DNA from: Setophaga petechia
Lineage: Eukaryota > Chordata > Aves > Passeriformes > Parulidae
DNA: 64,000 bases
Direction of reading: 5' to 3'
NCBI GenBank assembly: GCA_024362935.1
Contig: JANCRA010000019.1
Span: 5,018,501-5,082,500, forward strand
Every line of letters begins with the position of its first letter. Position 1 is the stretch's first letter. Made by a program: the position numbers and the translations under genes. Positions 46,801-59,612 of the stretch are shown in pieces. The notes beneath the pieces are model-generated. The model ran no database searches, was not told the origin of the DNA, and saw only the letters and a program-made list of their open reading frames with translations.

Positions 46801-49410
46801 AATGTTTTGATTCAAAAGTGGGCCCAGAATTTCCTGGTGTTTTCATCTTGTAGTTGCTGTTTATTATCCCTTCTGGTGGTGCCTCCCCAGCTTCTCCAAG
46901 TGTATATATGTGATTTATCTTGCTTCCATGTAAAACAGAGGATTTGGATTCTAGCATGTTGATTCTTATGTTTAGCTCTGTGTTCTGCTTGGTGTTGTGA
47001 GAAGTGCTGTGGCTTCAGCAAATGGCCTTCCATCACGTACTTGGCAATGCTCTTCTTGGTCACTCATCAGCTGTCAACAGAATCAGTGTGTGCAACTTGC
47101 TGTTAGTACTGCAGTCAGAATTTCTTCTGCTAAGCTTTCTGCTGTTCTGAAATTGTAATCCCTCTGGACATTTTAAGAAGTGTAAGTCTAATTCATCTGC
47201 TGTAGAGTTGTCTCTTGACTTTACAATTTGTAGTGGACAGCTGCATTTTTGAAGTTCGGTGAAGACGTGTCACATTGGTTCATCTTAATCTCAGTTTGAG
47301 ATTCATTTGGTTTGAGGTCCTGTGTCTTTCAGAATGAAAAAACCCATCATCAGTGTCTACAGCACTGAAGCTGGGAATGTGGAAGTAACTCCTTATAAAG
47401 TGGCTATTTAATGCCTATGATAATTTCAAAGTTAATCCCAGTTTTACAATGAAAGAGCATCATGTAGGAATTTTGAGCCTAGGATTTAGGACTTAAGGAA
47501 AAGAATTTATTTCCAATCTAGATTATGAGAATTATCAGTGATATCCAAAATTTGAAGGTTGCTTGTCAAATACTACAGAAAAAATTGAACTTAACTTCAA
47601 AGAATTTTAAGATTCTACAGTTTATTACATGTGAATTGAAATTTCTGATTTTAGAAATATAAAAAGAATACTTTTTTTCTGTGAAATACAGAAATCTGTG
47701 CGATCTTGACTATACTACTTGTAGAAATTTGTAAGATAAATACGTCAAGTATTGCCCACAGGATTGGTTTTGTTGACTTGATTAAATTAAGTTTAAGACA
47801 GTCTTGTCACTTAAATGTTGTCAGGTTTAACAATGAAGTTGATGAGAGTATCTGAACAATATCTAGAAATTTTTCTGGATCCATAGAATTCAATGGCATT
47901 GCTTAAATCAATCTAACAAGAGTTCAGAAATTCATTTTAGAGTTAGAATTAAATAAATGTAGATAAACCCTGTAATCAGATTGTGCCTTCTTCACTTCAC
48001 ATGGAGTTCAAGTATTGTCAATCATGTTTTAATTTCTGACGTTCTTGTATGACATATGTGCATCTAAAAGTACGTCCAACAGGTATTTTTGTTTCTTTGA
48101 CTCATGTCCCATTGTTTGTTGTCCCAGTTAACCATATTCCTTTCACCAGGGATATCCATTGCCATGTTTTTCTTCATAAAATTTCTTGAGAATTTATAAC
48201 AATATGCACCCCAAAGGTTTTCCACAAAATATTTTTCTCCTTTAAAATGTTCAGAGACATTAGTTGTAATGAGAATGTGGAGCATTACATCCTGTAAGGT
48301 GTGTCAAATTCAAAATCCATGCTGGCAATACTGGTGTTTTAACAGGCTACTTGTACTTAATGGAAAAAGAAATGCTAATGACATGAAGGAAACAGAATGG
48401 TGCAAATTAAAACTGGAACAAATGTTGCTTTGTGACAGATGGAGATGAAAATAATGTGTATAATTCAAAGCCACAATAAATAAATAAGAGAAAACAACCT
48501 GTGAACAAATGCTTAATCAGTCTGTGCTACTGAAAGCTCTTCTACAGTTCTAAATTTTTTTTTGTTCTTTGGTGTAGTTTTTCATATCACATCTGGATGT
48601 TTAGAACTTTATCTATGAATCATCTTTTGGTAGGTTTAAAAATTGCATGTTCTATGTTAGATACTGTCATAATCTAGATGATACATCTCAGTTGCATCTA
48701 TTTTTTGAAATGTAGATTAAAAATTGACAAATGGAGTTAGAACCTCTACACAGTTTTAAAGTAAATTAGTTTTATAATCTGGAAAATGTTTTTGCGTTTC
48801 ATTAATTAAAACTCAAGTTATGGGATAATGCTGTAAAATTTCAGAAATGGTATTAATTTCTTCCTAGTTCAGCACTCAGTAAAACGTGGTAGACATTATT
48901 AAAACACATCTTAATTATTAAAAAAAAATACCCAACCCTCAGAATGTTAGGGAGATGTTGAGAGAACCTAAATTGTACTTTAATTCTGTGCAGGAGTGTT
49001 CCCCAAATGCTTCTATTTTTGCAATATGTTGTTGTTTCATATTTTTAATTAGATTTTGCATTGCTTCTTTGTATGGTGTCCTCATTTGCCTTGATACTTT
49101 ATTCTTTGTCTTCCGTGTTTGCTTTTCATTCTTCTCTCCAAAGCAAACAGCATGGAATTTAGTAAACAAGCAGGAGAAAAATGAATACTTTGAACATTTG
49201 TCTTGAATTATTGGAAAGCATGCAATTATATTGTTATTTATTTGCTTATTAAGAACTGAACAGAGAGGAGCCATATGTCCTCATATTTCTGATCAGCCCC
49301 AGGTTGTGCACCAGCTCTACAGGTTATATGCAGCAGGAAATAATTCACAACTTCTGTGGCCAGTCTTTTCTTCCTTCACCCTATTTCAGTACCTGATTTT
49401 TTGTCTTTAG

Positions 49411-52400
49411 GTTCATATCATGGCAACAGTTTCTCCCAGCAACTTGAATATATATGTGGCAGATAAGGTTGTGTTAAACAATGTGATCCTTACTTGTGGC
49501 TATTTGGATCAGATAGAATGTCCAACTTCCATTAGGATACTGAACCTGTCAGCTTTCTGGGATCCTTGGGATCACTCAAAAATGATAAAGCCAAAATTTA
49601 TGTTGTCAAGGTAGGAAATGTTATGTCATAACTTCCACTGCTGAACATGAAATATTTCTAAAATATCGTTCAAACCCTTCTGAGACTCTACTTTCATAAA
49701 ATAGTAGAAAAGGAAAGGAAAAGAAAAAACACAAAACAGAGCAAAAACCTGCAAAATAAACAAAAGAAAACAAATCTAAAAAAGCAACATCTTCAAGTAT
49801 TTAAGAGTTACGAGAAATAACTGCCATTACTAAATTATGCCATTATGTTAAGTTTATTTCTTTTTCTAGAATAATTTACTAATTAATGTAATAATAGGCC
49901 ACAAGCCAAACAGAAAAAATAGGGTTGATATCTGTCCTGCTCCAAATATATTTCACTTATGCAAATCTTTTCTTATATGAATATTCAAAATGCATATGAA
50001 TTGCTGCATATACACATATACACAGATCTATCTATATATATATACACACACCACACATAGAACAATTGCTGTACAGCTGTTTAGTAATTAACACTCATTT
50101 GCATATGAAGATTTTAGAATTAATTCTGTGCATGCTGCACAATGGTATGACAGTGTTCACTTTCTCATGGATCTTAACTGCCATTGGTTGCAGTCATACC
50201 CAGAAGATGTCAAAGGGGATTTGCTTCCTTCTAAAGAATGTGTCTAAGCTAGGTGGGATGAATCACTCTTGAGATGCTGATGCTTTTCTCTGAACGAGGG
50301 GAACTTTCTCTAAAAGGGAAGCCAAGGCTAGATGTCTACCTGTTAGGTGTTGAATCACACATGGTAAATTCTACCATAAAAGCCCTGCATCAGTTGTCTT
50401 GCCATCGTTCTGCTGACTATCTTCTGATTAAAGACTGATTGTACATTTGTCTGTTTTGATCACTGTAGTTTAAAAATATCGCTCCATCTTCCAAGGAGGA
50501 AGCGTGACTTGTTTGTTAAGTGGGAGAGAAGCAGTTTTACAGAAATGACTGAAATCATCAGAAGGGAACCTGCTGGTGAGGAACAAAACAGCTGAGGTGG
50601 CAGTTGGGTATTTTGTTTGTCTGACTGAGAGAAAAGAGTGGAAGCTCATGGGAATGACAGACCACTGTCAGTAGTGAATTGCTCTGAAAGAGAAGAAGAG
50701 ACATTTTCTATCTTACTTGTCATGATTTCCTTGACTAGAAAGAACATGTCATCAAAAAAAATGTTTAAAACTTTGAACATTTCTCTGTTAGTGTTTTAGT
50801 CAATTATGATATTCAGTGGTAGAGAGATTTTGTGATAGAAAAGGATAATTTTTCTCATTCAAACTGTCAATTTGAGAACCTTTTCCTATAGCTATGAGGG
50901 ATGGGGAGAATTTGATACAATCGTCAATATTTTAAAATATTTTTGTATGACTAAAGATATTAATTTTTCTTAGAAATTATTTGCTAGTTATTTTCATTAC
51001 TTGACTTGGATAAAATGTATGTTAAATATAAGAGAATCATTTAGTGATGTAGATAGCAGTTGTTCCCTGAAAAAAATCTCAAAGTTTCATAATTTAGCAG
51101 TTTGCTTAACCTGTTTAAGTTAACCACCTTCTTTAAGTCTTATCTGAGCATAACTTTTTATATTTCCATTTACTGAAGTTATTCTGATAATCAGAAAATG
51201 CTTAGTGTACTTTATTTATTTTACACTAGGCTTTTTCATCTGCAGCAAATCAAGTGTCCTTCTGACTCTGATGTAGATTATGATGAAAATCTACCCTCCT
51301 TGCTGTAAATACGGTAACAAAATTGCTGTTGATTATATTATGTTTGCATTTATTCCTTCTGGAAACCACACATACTGTACTACCTATCAAGTAATGCATG
51401 TGGTTGTATTTTCATCTGAGTTTATAGTTCATTCCAAACAACTTGTTTTTCCTTTCAACTTTAATGGGCTAGTTATCTATGCTTTACAGCCATGGTCAAG
51501 ATAATTACTTTGAGTCCCTGCCACAAAGAGAAAAAACCCAGTGCATTGAGGTGATCGTGCTTATCCTCATGTATAAAGGGAGAGCCTGGGCTTTTTCTGA
51601 CTTTTTTGCTGACAGTGTGATGTTTAACAATATTTCAGTGTGTCACTGTTATAAGGAAAGTTTTCCTCCATGTCTTTCTTACTAATGTACTCATTCAGAA
51701 ACAATTCAGCATTCATTTTTTACCTTTAAGCACTGTGCAGGAAATTGCAGAACCTTTTCTTGGGCAGATCCATCCATTGTGGTAAAACCATTAACTGTGA
51801 TACAACAGAACAAGAATTCCAATCCAGAAAGAATGAAGGAGGATAGAAAAACAATGAGCCCTGGATTAGTCCTCTTTAATGGTAAACGTTTGAGGGTGGT
51901 GTGTCTACTGACTAATCTGAGCTTTCTTGCAGTAGGAGGAGAGAGAGCATCCTCTGTGGCACTCGAGATTTGGATGGGCTTGACTGTGCTGCAGAAGTTC
52001 CTGTCTCTCCACCAACTGTAAAGGGAGCAGAAGGCAACATTCCTGTTATCCCATATGGCTGTGCACCCACTAGGTTTTTCTTGTGTAACCTTTGCAAGCA
52101 GAATTCACACAAAACATAATTTTAGTGACCTTCAATCCAGTCTGTTTCCAAAACTTATCTGCTATTCCTTTTCCATAAATAATACATCTGTGGCTTGGGG
52201 CTCCTACATCAAGATAGCACTAATCATCAATTGCTTTATCACAAGAGGTATTAGTGCTATTATGTCAGTGGTGAAAGAGACAATGTGATGCAAATCTATT
52301 TTATGGCAGCCAAAACAATTATGATGACGAGCACTACTGTGTTCCTGATGATCAGTAGTCTGCTGGAATGGTCTGTATTCCTAACAACAAAGTATTCTTT

Positions 52401-54012
52401 GAAATCCAGTATTCTATGCAAAAAACCCAAAGGAAAAAAGTGACAATTTGAATATCCTGCTTGAATATCCATACTACACACTTAGTATAATGAGTCAGTC
52501 ATGGTCATCCTGTTTTAGTAATGAAATCTGAAATACCACAGAAAATAGTGATCTGCACTCAACTGGTTAGTCATGCACAGAATTTTGTCCTTTTTAACTT
52601 ATCTGTACCTTATGCTTACTATAGATGTGTATTAACCTGATTTTGCTCTTTGCTTTAATTGCTTCAAAGTCATTGATGTAAAATCATTAGGAAATAGTGT
52701 AAAATAACCTTAAAATAATAAAAAATTATTTTCTTTCTCTTAGCAAGCACCTTACTGAATGAGGGAATTCCTGCTCACAAGAGTAAATCAGGTGCTTTCT
52801 GACTCCGTAGATCCAGAAGAATTCATTAGTTGTGCAACTAGTCTGTGACAGAAGCCTGTTAACCTTGGGCACTAGACCAGAGCTATCTAGAAGGAAAATG
52901 CAACATATGGGAAGGCAGAAGAAAGTGTGTGCTGTGGGAGGTTCTTTTTATGAAATATGGAGTCTCTCTGAAAGCTGCCCAGAAAATTAGGAAAATGGAA
53001 TTGATCCAAACACAAATAGATTAATAGACACACTTCAACTAGCAACAGAGTTGACAGACAAATTAGTGTGTAGTTGCTACAATGAAAGATTCAGCACCCA
53101 ATTCCCATCCTGTATATTGTAACTGGCATACACTTGTTTGAAAAATTGCTTTATGAAATTAAATTTGATTGTACAGACCTTGTATCTAGTTGAAATTCAT
53201 TTGGGTGGCCATGTGGATCCAAGTGAAAGGTCAATGCATGCTTCATTTTCTTCTTAACCCTGAAAAGTGATGGCTTTTGCTTGCTCCTTTATTTGTATAT
53301 CTGTTCCCTGGGTATTTCTCTAATATCCCACATATTCTATAGCTAGCTACCTGTTAATTTTTTTGTTTAAAATAGATTTAAATTATGTTCTGTTCAAAAT
53401 TCCATGAAAGTTATATAGCAACCTCTTCTAAAAGGAAGATTTGTCAGATGAAAATCTTGTTTCTCGTAAGATGGTTGTAGACTGCTAGTAAATTGAATAG
53501 ACATGTGTAGATAGAGTTGACATGTGTTCATATGGCCCTGGGTATAGGGCGGTGGGAAATGGTTACTCCTTTGAGGTCACTGGCCAAAATGCATGCTTAA
53601 ATATTGTTTTTGAAAGTTAAGGAAAAAGAGAACATTTTTTCAGGTGGAGTATCTTCACTGTGAGGAAGACTTTCATTGTATGAGGAGTGTTTGAGTTGGT
53701 GTGCATAAAGATCTTTTGCCCTAGAACATATTAATTAAATATTAATAAAAATATTTTTATCAAATCAAACAAGGTTTCAGACCTAGCACTGAAGGAATAA
53801 TAAAAGTATTCAGAAAATTCAAGTCTGAAATATTAAACCAATATAATTTATAACAGAATATCACAAATCAAATTCACAAAGTGGTACTTGTTAGCAAAAC
53901 TGTCCATATATTAGGAGCTTCTGTTGTGAAGTAGAATGCAGTGGGATAAGTGTAAAGATACAAGGTATTATTTTCTCCATCTATCTATGGCTGTGTTTCC
54001 TCAGAAATCTCT
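49411..54012. other. Non-coding stretch with one weak exon candidate
   Basis: At 49411-49610 an open 200-bp segment lies between a good acceptor-like TTTTTTGTCTTTAG and a donor-like CAAG/GTAGGAA. It is discussed in the findings as a possible exon of a non-coding or unknown transcript. An A-rich tract lies at about 49706-49790, a TA/CA repeat at 50007-50057 and a 16-bp AT palindrome at 53745-53760. No other feature could be supported. Confidence 0.45.
50007..50057 (+). repeat. TA/CA-type simple repeat
   Basis: Imperfect CATATACACATATACACA units, then (TA)n and CACACACC. It is a dinucleotide microsatellite of about 50 bp. Confidence 0.8.
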
Positions 54013-54536
54013 TGTGGAGCAAGCCTGGCTGGGATAGAGTTGATTTTCTTCACAGCAGTTGGTATGGTGCTGTATTTTAGATTTATGACCAAAATGGTAG
54101 ATAGCACACTGATGCTTTGGCTATTGCTGAACAACATCAAGGCCTTCTCTTTTAATGTGTCTCCACAGGGAAAAGATTTGAGGGGGGTAAGAACTGGTAG
54201 GGCACGCCACTGGTCAGATGACCCAAACTAACCAGTGAGATATTTCATGCCATAGTGTTGTGCTCAGCAAGAGAAAGAGGAAAAAAAAGGGGTTTAGTCC
54301 ATTTTGGGACAAGCTGTCAATCTGTCCCTGAGAAGTGGTTAATGATCAGCTTTGCATGGCTTGTTTTGTTTTGTTTCTCTCTTCTTGAACTTCTGTTTCA
54401 CTTATTAAACAGTTTTTATCTTGATCCTCAGGTTTTCTTGGTTTTGCTCTTCCTTTCCTCTTCCTTCATCCCACTGTGGGTGGAAGAGATGATGGCTGTG
54501 TGGTTGTTTAGCTGCTTCTGGGCTTAACCCACAACA
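54013..54536 (+). mobile_element. ERVL-type solo LTR, nearly complete, plus strand
   Basis: It starts at about 54013 with TGTGGAGCAAGCCTGGCTGG and continues GGATAGAGTTGATTTTCTTC, the family's characteristic 5' end. It goes on through GGTATGGTGCTGTATTTTAG, GATGCTTTGGCTATTGCTGA and CATCAAGGCCTTCTC, then ACCAGTGAGATATTTCATGC. ATTAAA at 54404-54409 is the polyadenylation-signal position of the family. The 3' end reads GGGCTTAACCCACAACA. The TATA-like region kept in the 14.6 kb copy is lost here, replaced by AGAGAAAGAGG. No retroviral coding sequence flanks it. Ends are TG...CA, but the 5-bp flanks (TCTCT and GCTTG) do not match, so no target duplication is seen. The 90-codon open frame at 54255-54527 is LTR sequence, not a gene. 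Confidence 0.9.
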
Positions 54537-57295
54537 GCTTGCTATTCTAATTATTCACTTGCCTCTCTCCTATCCCACATGCTATTAAGACCTAGGAACT
54601 GGACAGTTCAAAAGTGCTAAATGGTTGGGAAAGTGTATGTCATATTTCTTACTCAGATAATGTGTTATCTATCACTTAGTTTTACTGTTTAGCCAGAAGT
54701 CTCAGATTTAAAAAAGCACTATGCTTTTCTTTTCAAAGCAACATTAGAAAATATGCCATCATTAGAAGATTTTATGCCTGAAAACTGTTAGAATTGGTAG
54801 GTTTTGCTTGCTGGAACATGCAGTGGCTGGAGCTTGGGATGTTCAGAGCATGGAAAACAGATTACTGGCAAAATGGGGGAACAGGGTCCCCAAATGGTAG
54901 AGGACATTTCTGTACATTTCCTACAACAGTACAGTACAGTATGCTATGTCATTTTATATCTTATAAGAAAATAAAAACCCATAAACACTCAGATTACAAC
55001 CTCAGATTTTGAAAACAACTGTTTTCCATCCCTAAGAAGTCCACAAATTTTGCATAAATGCTTGCCACCTTATCTCACTTTCTGCTGTTCACGTCGTAGT
55101 TTGTGAGTGGGGAACAGACCTGTGTGGAAGCTCTGTAGATGAAACTTCAGTATTTAATGCTTCTGCTTATTTCATACAATAGCATTGGTGAGAAGGTGCT
55201 TCACCCTTTTTGGGTCCACCTGCCACCAAATCAACCAATAGGTATGTGGCTGATTCTGCAATCTTTATGTTATTTGATTCAAAGCTTTGCCTGAAAACTT
55301 TATCTTTACTGTAAATATTATGATTCAAATTTTCCCACATCAGGAGCTCTGTAAAGGTTTCATTACTTTCATTTATTAGAAATTAAGAGTTCAAATATAA
55401 ATGTAGCTTTCTTTCACCATTTACTTACTTACTTGTAATAAACAAACCATGTTAAACCATGAGATCATTAGAGCCCTGAACTGTTGAACATCCAATTAGA
55501 GAGATAGGTTTTAGTATTCTAGGAAGATTTGGGGGAATTTATTTTAATGAGAAACATAAAGCTTCTGAAGTATGGTAAGGATAAAACATTTTTGGTCTAA
55601 ATCTTATTAATAATTGTTTAGATTTGATTAGTTCATTTTCTCCTTTCTTCCTTCCTATTTTTCTTGACTAGATTGTGCCTCCATATTAGTAACATTTTGG
55701 AAATGCTTATTTTCAAAGCTTTGGCAACTATACTGAGATTCACACATGTGAAATTAGTTTCATGTCTTGTAGTTAGAAGAGTTATAAAGACCCATGGACC
55801 TTGAAGTGCTGTCATAGTTTTAACTGAGGATTAGTGCCCAATTCAAAATATGTTGTTATGACAGAGGAACAAGAAGAAGTTCACTTTGTTTTTCAGTTCG
55901 CTTGTAATTGCTTTGTGGGAACATGAAGAGCATTTTGCCCTACTTTTTGAATTCCACTGCTCTAAATAGTTTTACATTGTAAATTTATCCACCATTACAC
56001 TGTTGTAATGGAACAGAACTATTTTAAATAGATGTATGAACACATAAGCGAATTGAATACTATATTTGTTCTTGCTAAACTGTCAGAAGTAAACATTTCA
56101 GTTCCTAATAAAGAAATCTGTTTTGGCTGCTGTAGAGGACTTATTTAGCCACTTGTTTTGGGTTTTTTTTACCAAAAGGATAATGTCATTGTACACAATG
56201 GAGTATTTTGAATGAAGAATCCCATGAAAAATATTTAACAACTAACTGAATTATGTTCACTGGATCAAAAGCATATTTTGAAAATTTGGTGCCAGAGTTG
56301 CTTGATGCTGCAAATGGATGAAATTCCCACCTAAAGAAGTAAAAAATCACTGATTTTTGAAAATTTGTTACTTTTTTCCTACAATTTTTGAGCAAAATTC
56401 TCTAGTTGAGAACTTGCACATTTCATTTTAAATAGACATACATGTTTTTGTCCTATGTGCACCTGTTCTAAAGGTTTGATTTATTTTATTGCAAGATTTT
56501 GTATTGTGATTCATTTAGTGTGTATTTAATATGTATTATGATTTATTAGTATTTTTCTAGCACTGCTTTTACTATGACACCAGTTGAAATAATTAATTAA
56601 AATTTTTCCTTGTATAGAAACCTGCAGCACTTTGCATTGTTGCTGTTGCTGTGGCAGTGAGAAGAGCAATGTATTCTGCCATGCAAATAAGCTCTTCAAA
56701 CACCTTTCATTTTTCTCTGGAGTCTTTATGCCCATTCTTATTAGTAGAAGTGGCTTATTTATTCTATCACTGTGTTAACATAATCATATATTCATCTTAG
56801 TGAGGGAACTAAGTGTGCGTTTTGATTCATCATGACTCCTATCCAACTGTCATCTGAATGTGTTTGAAATTACTGAGTCCAAAGGATTAAAAGGTTCAAT
56901 AGTATTACCAATATTACCGTTTTTTTAAAGTATCTGTTGTGTGTGATCCTTTAAGGTCAGTCATTTGTTCAGGAGAAGAATTCAGAAACCAGCAGACCCT
57001 CGCTTATATCTGTTGAAGATATTCTAAAATGTGTCTAGCAGAAGTTACAGGTGTGCATCTGCAGTTGTGTTTAGCTTGTACAGTTGACATTTTCCAAACA
57101 TATATTGAGTTTTCAATTATTTTCCTTCTTACAACAGAGGAAGGGTCTCTGCAGCACTTCCTTTTACTTTTTTTTAATGCATATTCTGCTATTATGTCTT
57201 TACTCTTCCATTTAATTAATATTTGGCTGTTATACCATAGCACACCTATTTACTGATAGATTTGGTTTGCTAGTGGTGTCGTAGAGCTTAGGAGT
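54537..57295. other. Non-coding stretch, nothing recognised
   Basis: AT-rich sequence with open frames of 79 codons or fewer on both strands. The frames at 57004-57256 overlap on opposite strands. No element or gene was identified. Confidence 0.55.
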
Positions 57296-57417
57296 AGAAT
57301 CATAGAACAAAAGAATGGTTTGGGTTGGAAGTGATCTTTAAAGACCATCTAATTCCAGGCCTCCTCCCATGGGAAGGGACAATTTCTCTTAGACCAGGTT
57401 CCTCAAAACCCCATCCA
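57296..57417 (-). mobile_element. CR1 LINE 3' fragment, minus strand
   Basis: TAGAATCATAGAACAAAAGA is the complement of the CR1 terminal repeat. It is followed by ATGGTTTGGGTTGGAAGTGA and TCTTTAAAGACCATCTAATT. GACCAGGTTCCTCAAAACCC comes next. This is the 3' UTR in reverse, so the element is on the minus strand, 5'-truncated to about 120 bp. A pyrimidine-rich region begins some 70 bp further on. Confidence 0.92.
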
Positions 57418-57489
57418 TCAATGTGATTTCATGATATAAATGTGGTGAATAATCTTTTAAAATTTTGCAATTTAAATTTGATACCCAGA
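57418..57489. other. Short spacer, nothing recognised
   Basis: AT-rich bases between the CR1 fragment and the pyrimidine-rich region. Confidence 0.5.
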
Positions 57490-58445
57490 AAGATGATTTT
57501 CTCCTCCTGTGCCTTTTATTACCTACCCTAGGCTTTACTTTCATCTCTTTTCGTTACCCATACTTTTCATCTTCACAATCTCTTAATTTATACTTTTCTT
57601 CTCACTTCCTTTCTTGCTCTTTCATTCCTTCACTTTGCTATTTTTATTCTTTTGATATATTAGGGATTTATATTTAATATATTCTTTAATTTTTTTTCTC
57701 CATATTTTCCTTAGCCTTCATCTAATTAAAAAAATTATTTCATTCTCTAATTAAAAAAATTGCATGAAGGAAAGAATTTTTTTCCCTTTTTCTGTTAACA
57801 TAGTAAGTTCATTCCTTCTCTTTGCCTTCGTGTTTTGTTTTGGGTTTTTTGTGTGTGTGTAAATAAAGGATTCCTCCTTTAGCCTCATTCTAAGAGATCT
57901 GCAATCAGGCTTCCCTATTTTTTGCTCTTTAACATGCATTCTTACTGTTAAAAATGGATTTATCAGTTATTTCCTTATACCTTTTCTGCTGATTCAGGCA
58001 TCTTTGTTGTAGTACATGACTCTCATTCCTCATCCGCTTTCTCCCTTCCTGAATTCAACTCTCCGCTTCTTTCTTGGTTGCATTCCTCCTCTTTTCTTTT
58101 TTTTCCTCAAATGCTTTTTCAGTAAGTCTCTTCATACCTATCCATCCCCTCCTTCCTCTCTGCTCATCTACCCATTCTCTGTTTCAGTGTACCAATCTAA
58201 CAAAAATATTGTTATTTACAGTTATATCCTTCTAACTACATCAGTTCTCTCTTTAAATCCTTTTGTGTTCTGTCTTTTACCTTCGGAGTTAAGTTTCTTC
58301 TCTATCCCTCCCAAACCTTGCTGTAGTTTCTGCTCTGTGAACCTCTGCGTCATGCTCCAAATATCTCCTAATTATTTCATGCTTCAGTCTTGTTTTAGCT
58401 CCATTAGCCTAAGGTTTGGTCTCCATCAATCCTGTCTCTCATAAC
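57490..58445 (+). repeat. Pyrimidine-rich region (purine-rich on minus strand)
   Basis: By counting lines of 60 bases, the plus strand is about 78-82% C+T over 57541-57660 and again over 58021-58200. A mixed section lies between, and the bias fades by about 58445. It is not a tandem repeat of one unit. The bias removes stop codons, which explains the 142-codon open frame at 58016-58444; its Ser/Phe/Leu/Pro-rich product is not a credible protein. Within it, TCTAATTAAAAAAATT occurs at 57721-57736 and again at 57746-57761. Confidence 0.7.
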
Positions 58446-59612
58446 AATGCTCCATTTCCTCTCCACTATGGGCTTGCCTGTTTTCTGAGCACCTAACTTC
58501 AAGCTCAGAAAAGCAGGTCTCATTCAATCCCGCTGAATCACAGAATACCATCTAACTTGTCTTCCCAGTAAGAACCACATACTTTCTTTACTGAAGCTAT
58601 GTACTCTCCTGTGAAAGGTTCTCTGAGAGCTGATTGTAAAGGGCCATATCAATGTGGTATTGTTTAAAGGGTGATGAATATTACTATGACTTAATATTAT
58701 TTCTGACAAATTTAGAAGTCCTTTTAAGATACCTATGCTTTGTAGTTTTCATCTCACTGTTTTTGATTCTCACCTTGTAATGTACTTTCTGCTTCACTAA
58801 AAGTATGATAATGAGGCATGCATAATTGAAATGGAAACCTCTTCAGAACCCCTTCTGATTGAATCTGTTGAGAATCATCATCATGCACTCCTGAAGTTAC
58901 AGAAAACTAGTGTATTGATGTGCTCTGTGTGAGTTGCTTACCCAGCTGACATGCTGTCCTTTGAATTAATCTACTTTCAAGAAAAGTATCAGGGGTACAC
59001 TAATAGGCTGTAAAAGAAACCAATAATCTTGTGTATGCACGATGAAAGAGCTTTATAGATAAATTAAATGACAATGGAATGAGAGTAGTAGCTATTGGAT
59101 GCATCTTGTGTAGAGAAATCTTTTCCAAAGGAGTAGAAAATCCACAAGAATAAGGAATCTTAATGTTTAATGAACCCAAAATTTTCTCTAAAGATGGATT
59201 TTTTCTTGTTGTAAATAGTTATTTACTTTGATCGCATTTTGAAGCAATTAATTTCCGACTTTTGGGACAGTGTTTCATGACTCTAAATTTTAAAATTCTA
59301 ATCACAAAAAAATTTTCCAACAACTTTTGTTTAGGAGGATTTTTTTTGAAGAGATTATTTCTTTCTCTGAATTGTGGATATTACCAAGTTCTATAATATC
59401 CACCTTTTTTGGCTGAATAATTACATATGTAGATAATGGGAAATAGAAATATGTTTAAAATATTAATAAGAAAGCCAGGGCCTAAAAAGTTAGGAAATGA
59501 CAACATTCTCTGTGCAAAATTAATGTATTTTCTAATCCTTATTTGTGTGGATATAACTTCGAATTTTATGATGAACTGTTGAAAATCAAAGTCACTCATT
59601 GGATCTGACATA
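58446..59612. other. Non-coding stretch, nothing recognised
   Basis: AT-rich sequence with no supported gene or element. Confidence 0.55.

Larger units (their letters stand above)
32469..49410. other. Long non-coding stretch, no gene recognised
   Basis: About 17 kb of AT-rich sequence. It holds a TA/CA simple repeat at 33447-33476, T16 at 37267-37282, T13 at 38275-38287, an A/C-rich tract at 38503-38574, A14 at 43364-43377 and A14 at 44786-44799. There is an inverted repeat at 40830-40852 and a short hairpin at 46631-46651. The longest open frame (minus strand, 39842-40258, 138 codons) has no recognisable domain. I found no CR1 or LTR fragment in this stretch, a long gap compared with the rest of the window; very old elements could be hidden. 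Confidence 0.5.

Noticed and set aside
46812..47063. Minus-strand 83-codon frame beginning MTKKSIAKYVMEG, considered as a processed pseudogene
   Set aside because: It looked protein-like at first, but I could match it to no known protein and saw no poly(A) tail or flanking duplication.
48939..49274. 111-codon minus-strand frame overlapping an 83-codon plus-strand frame
   Set aside because: Mutual overlap with neither product recognisable; typical of AT-rich non-coding DNA.
14622..54536. The two plus-strand LTRs as the two ends of one provirus
   Set aside because: They are 39 kb apart, far larger than an ERVL provirus, with several unrelated CR1 copies and no retroviral genes between them. 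They are separate insertions.
58016..58444. 142-codon open frame, the longest in the window
   Set aside because: It lies in the pyrimidine-rich region, where stop codons are depleted. The product is Ser/Phe/Leu/Pro low-complexity with no domain.
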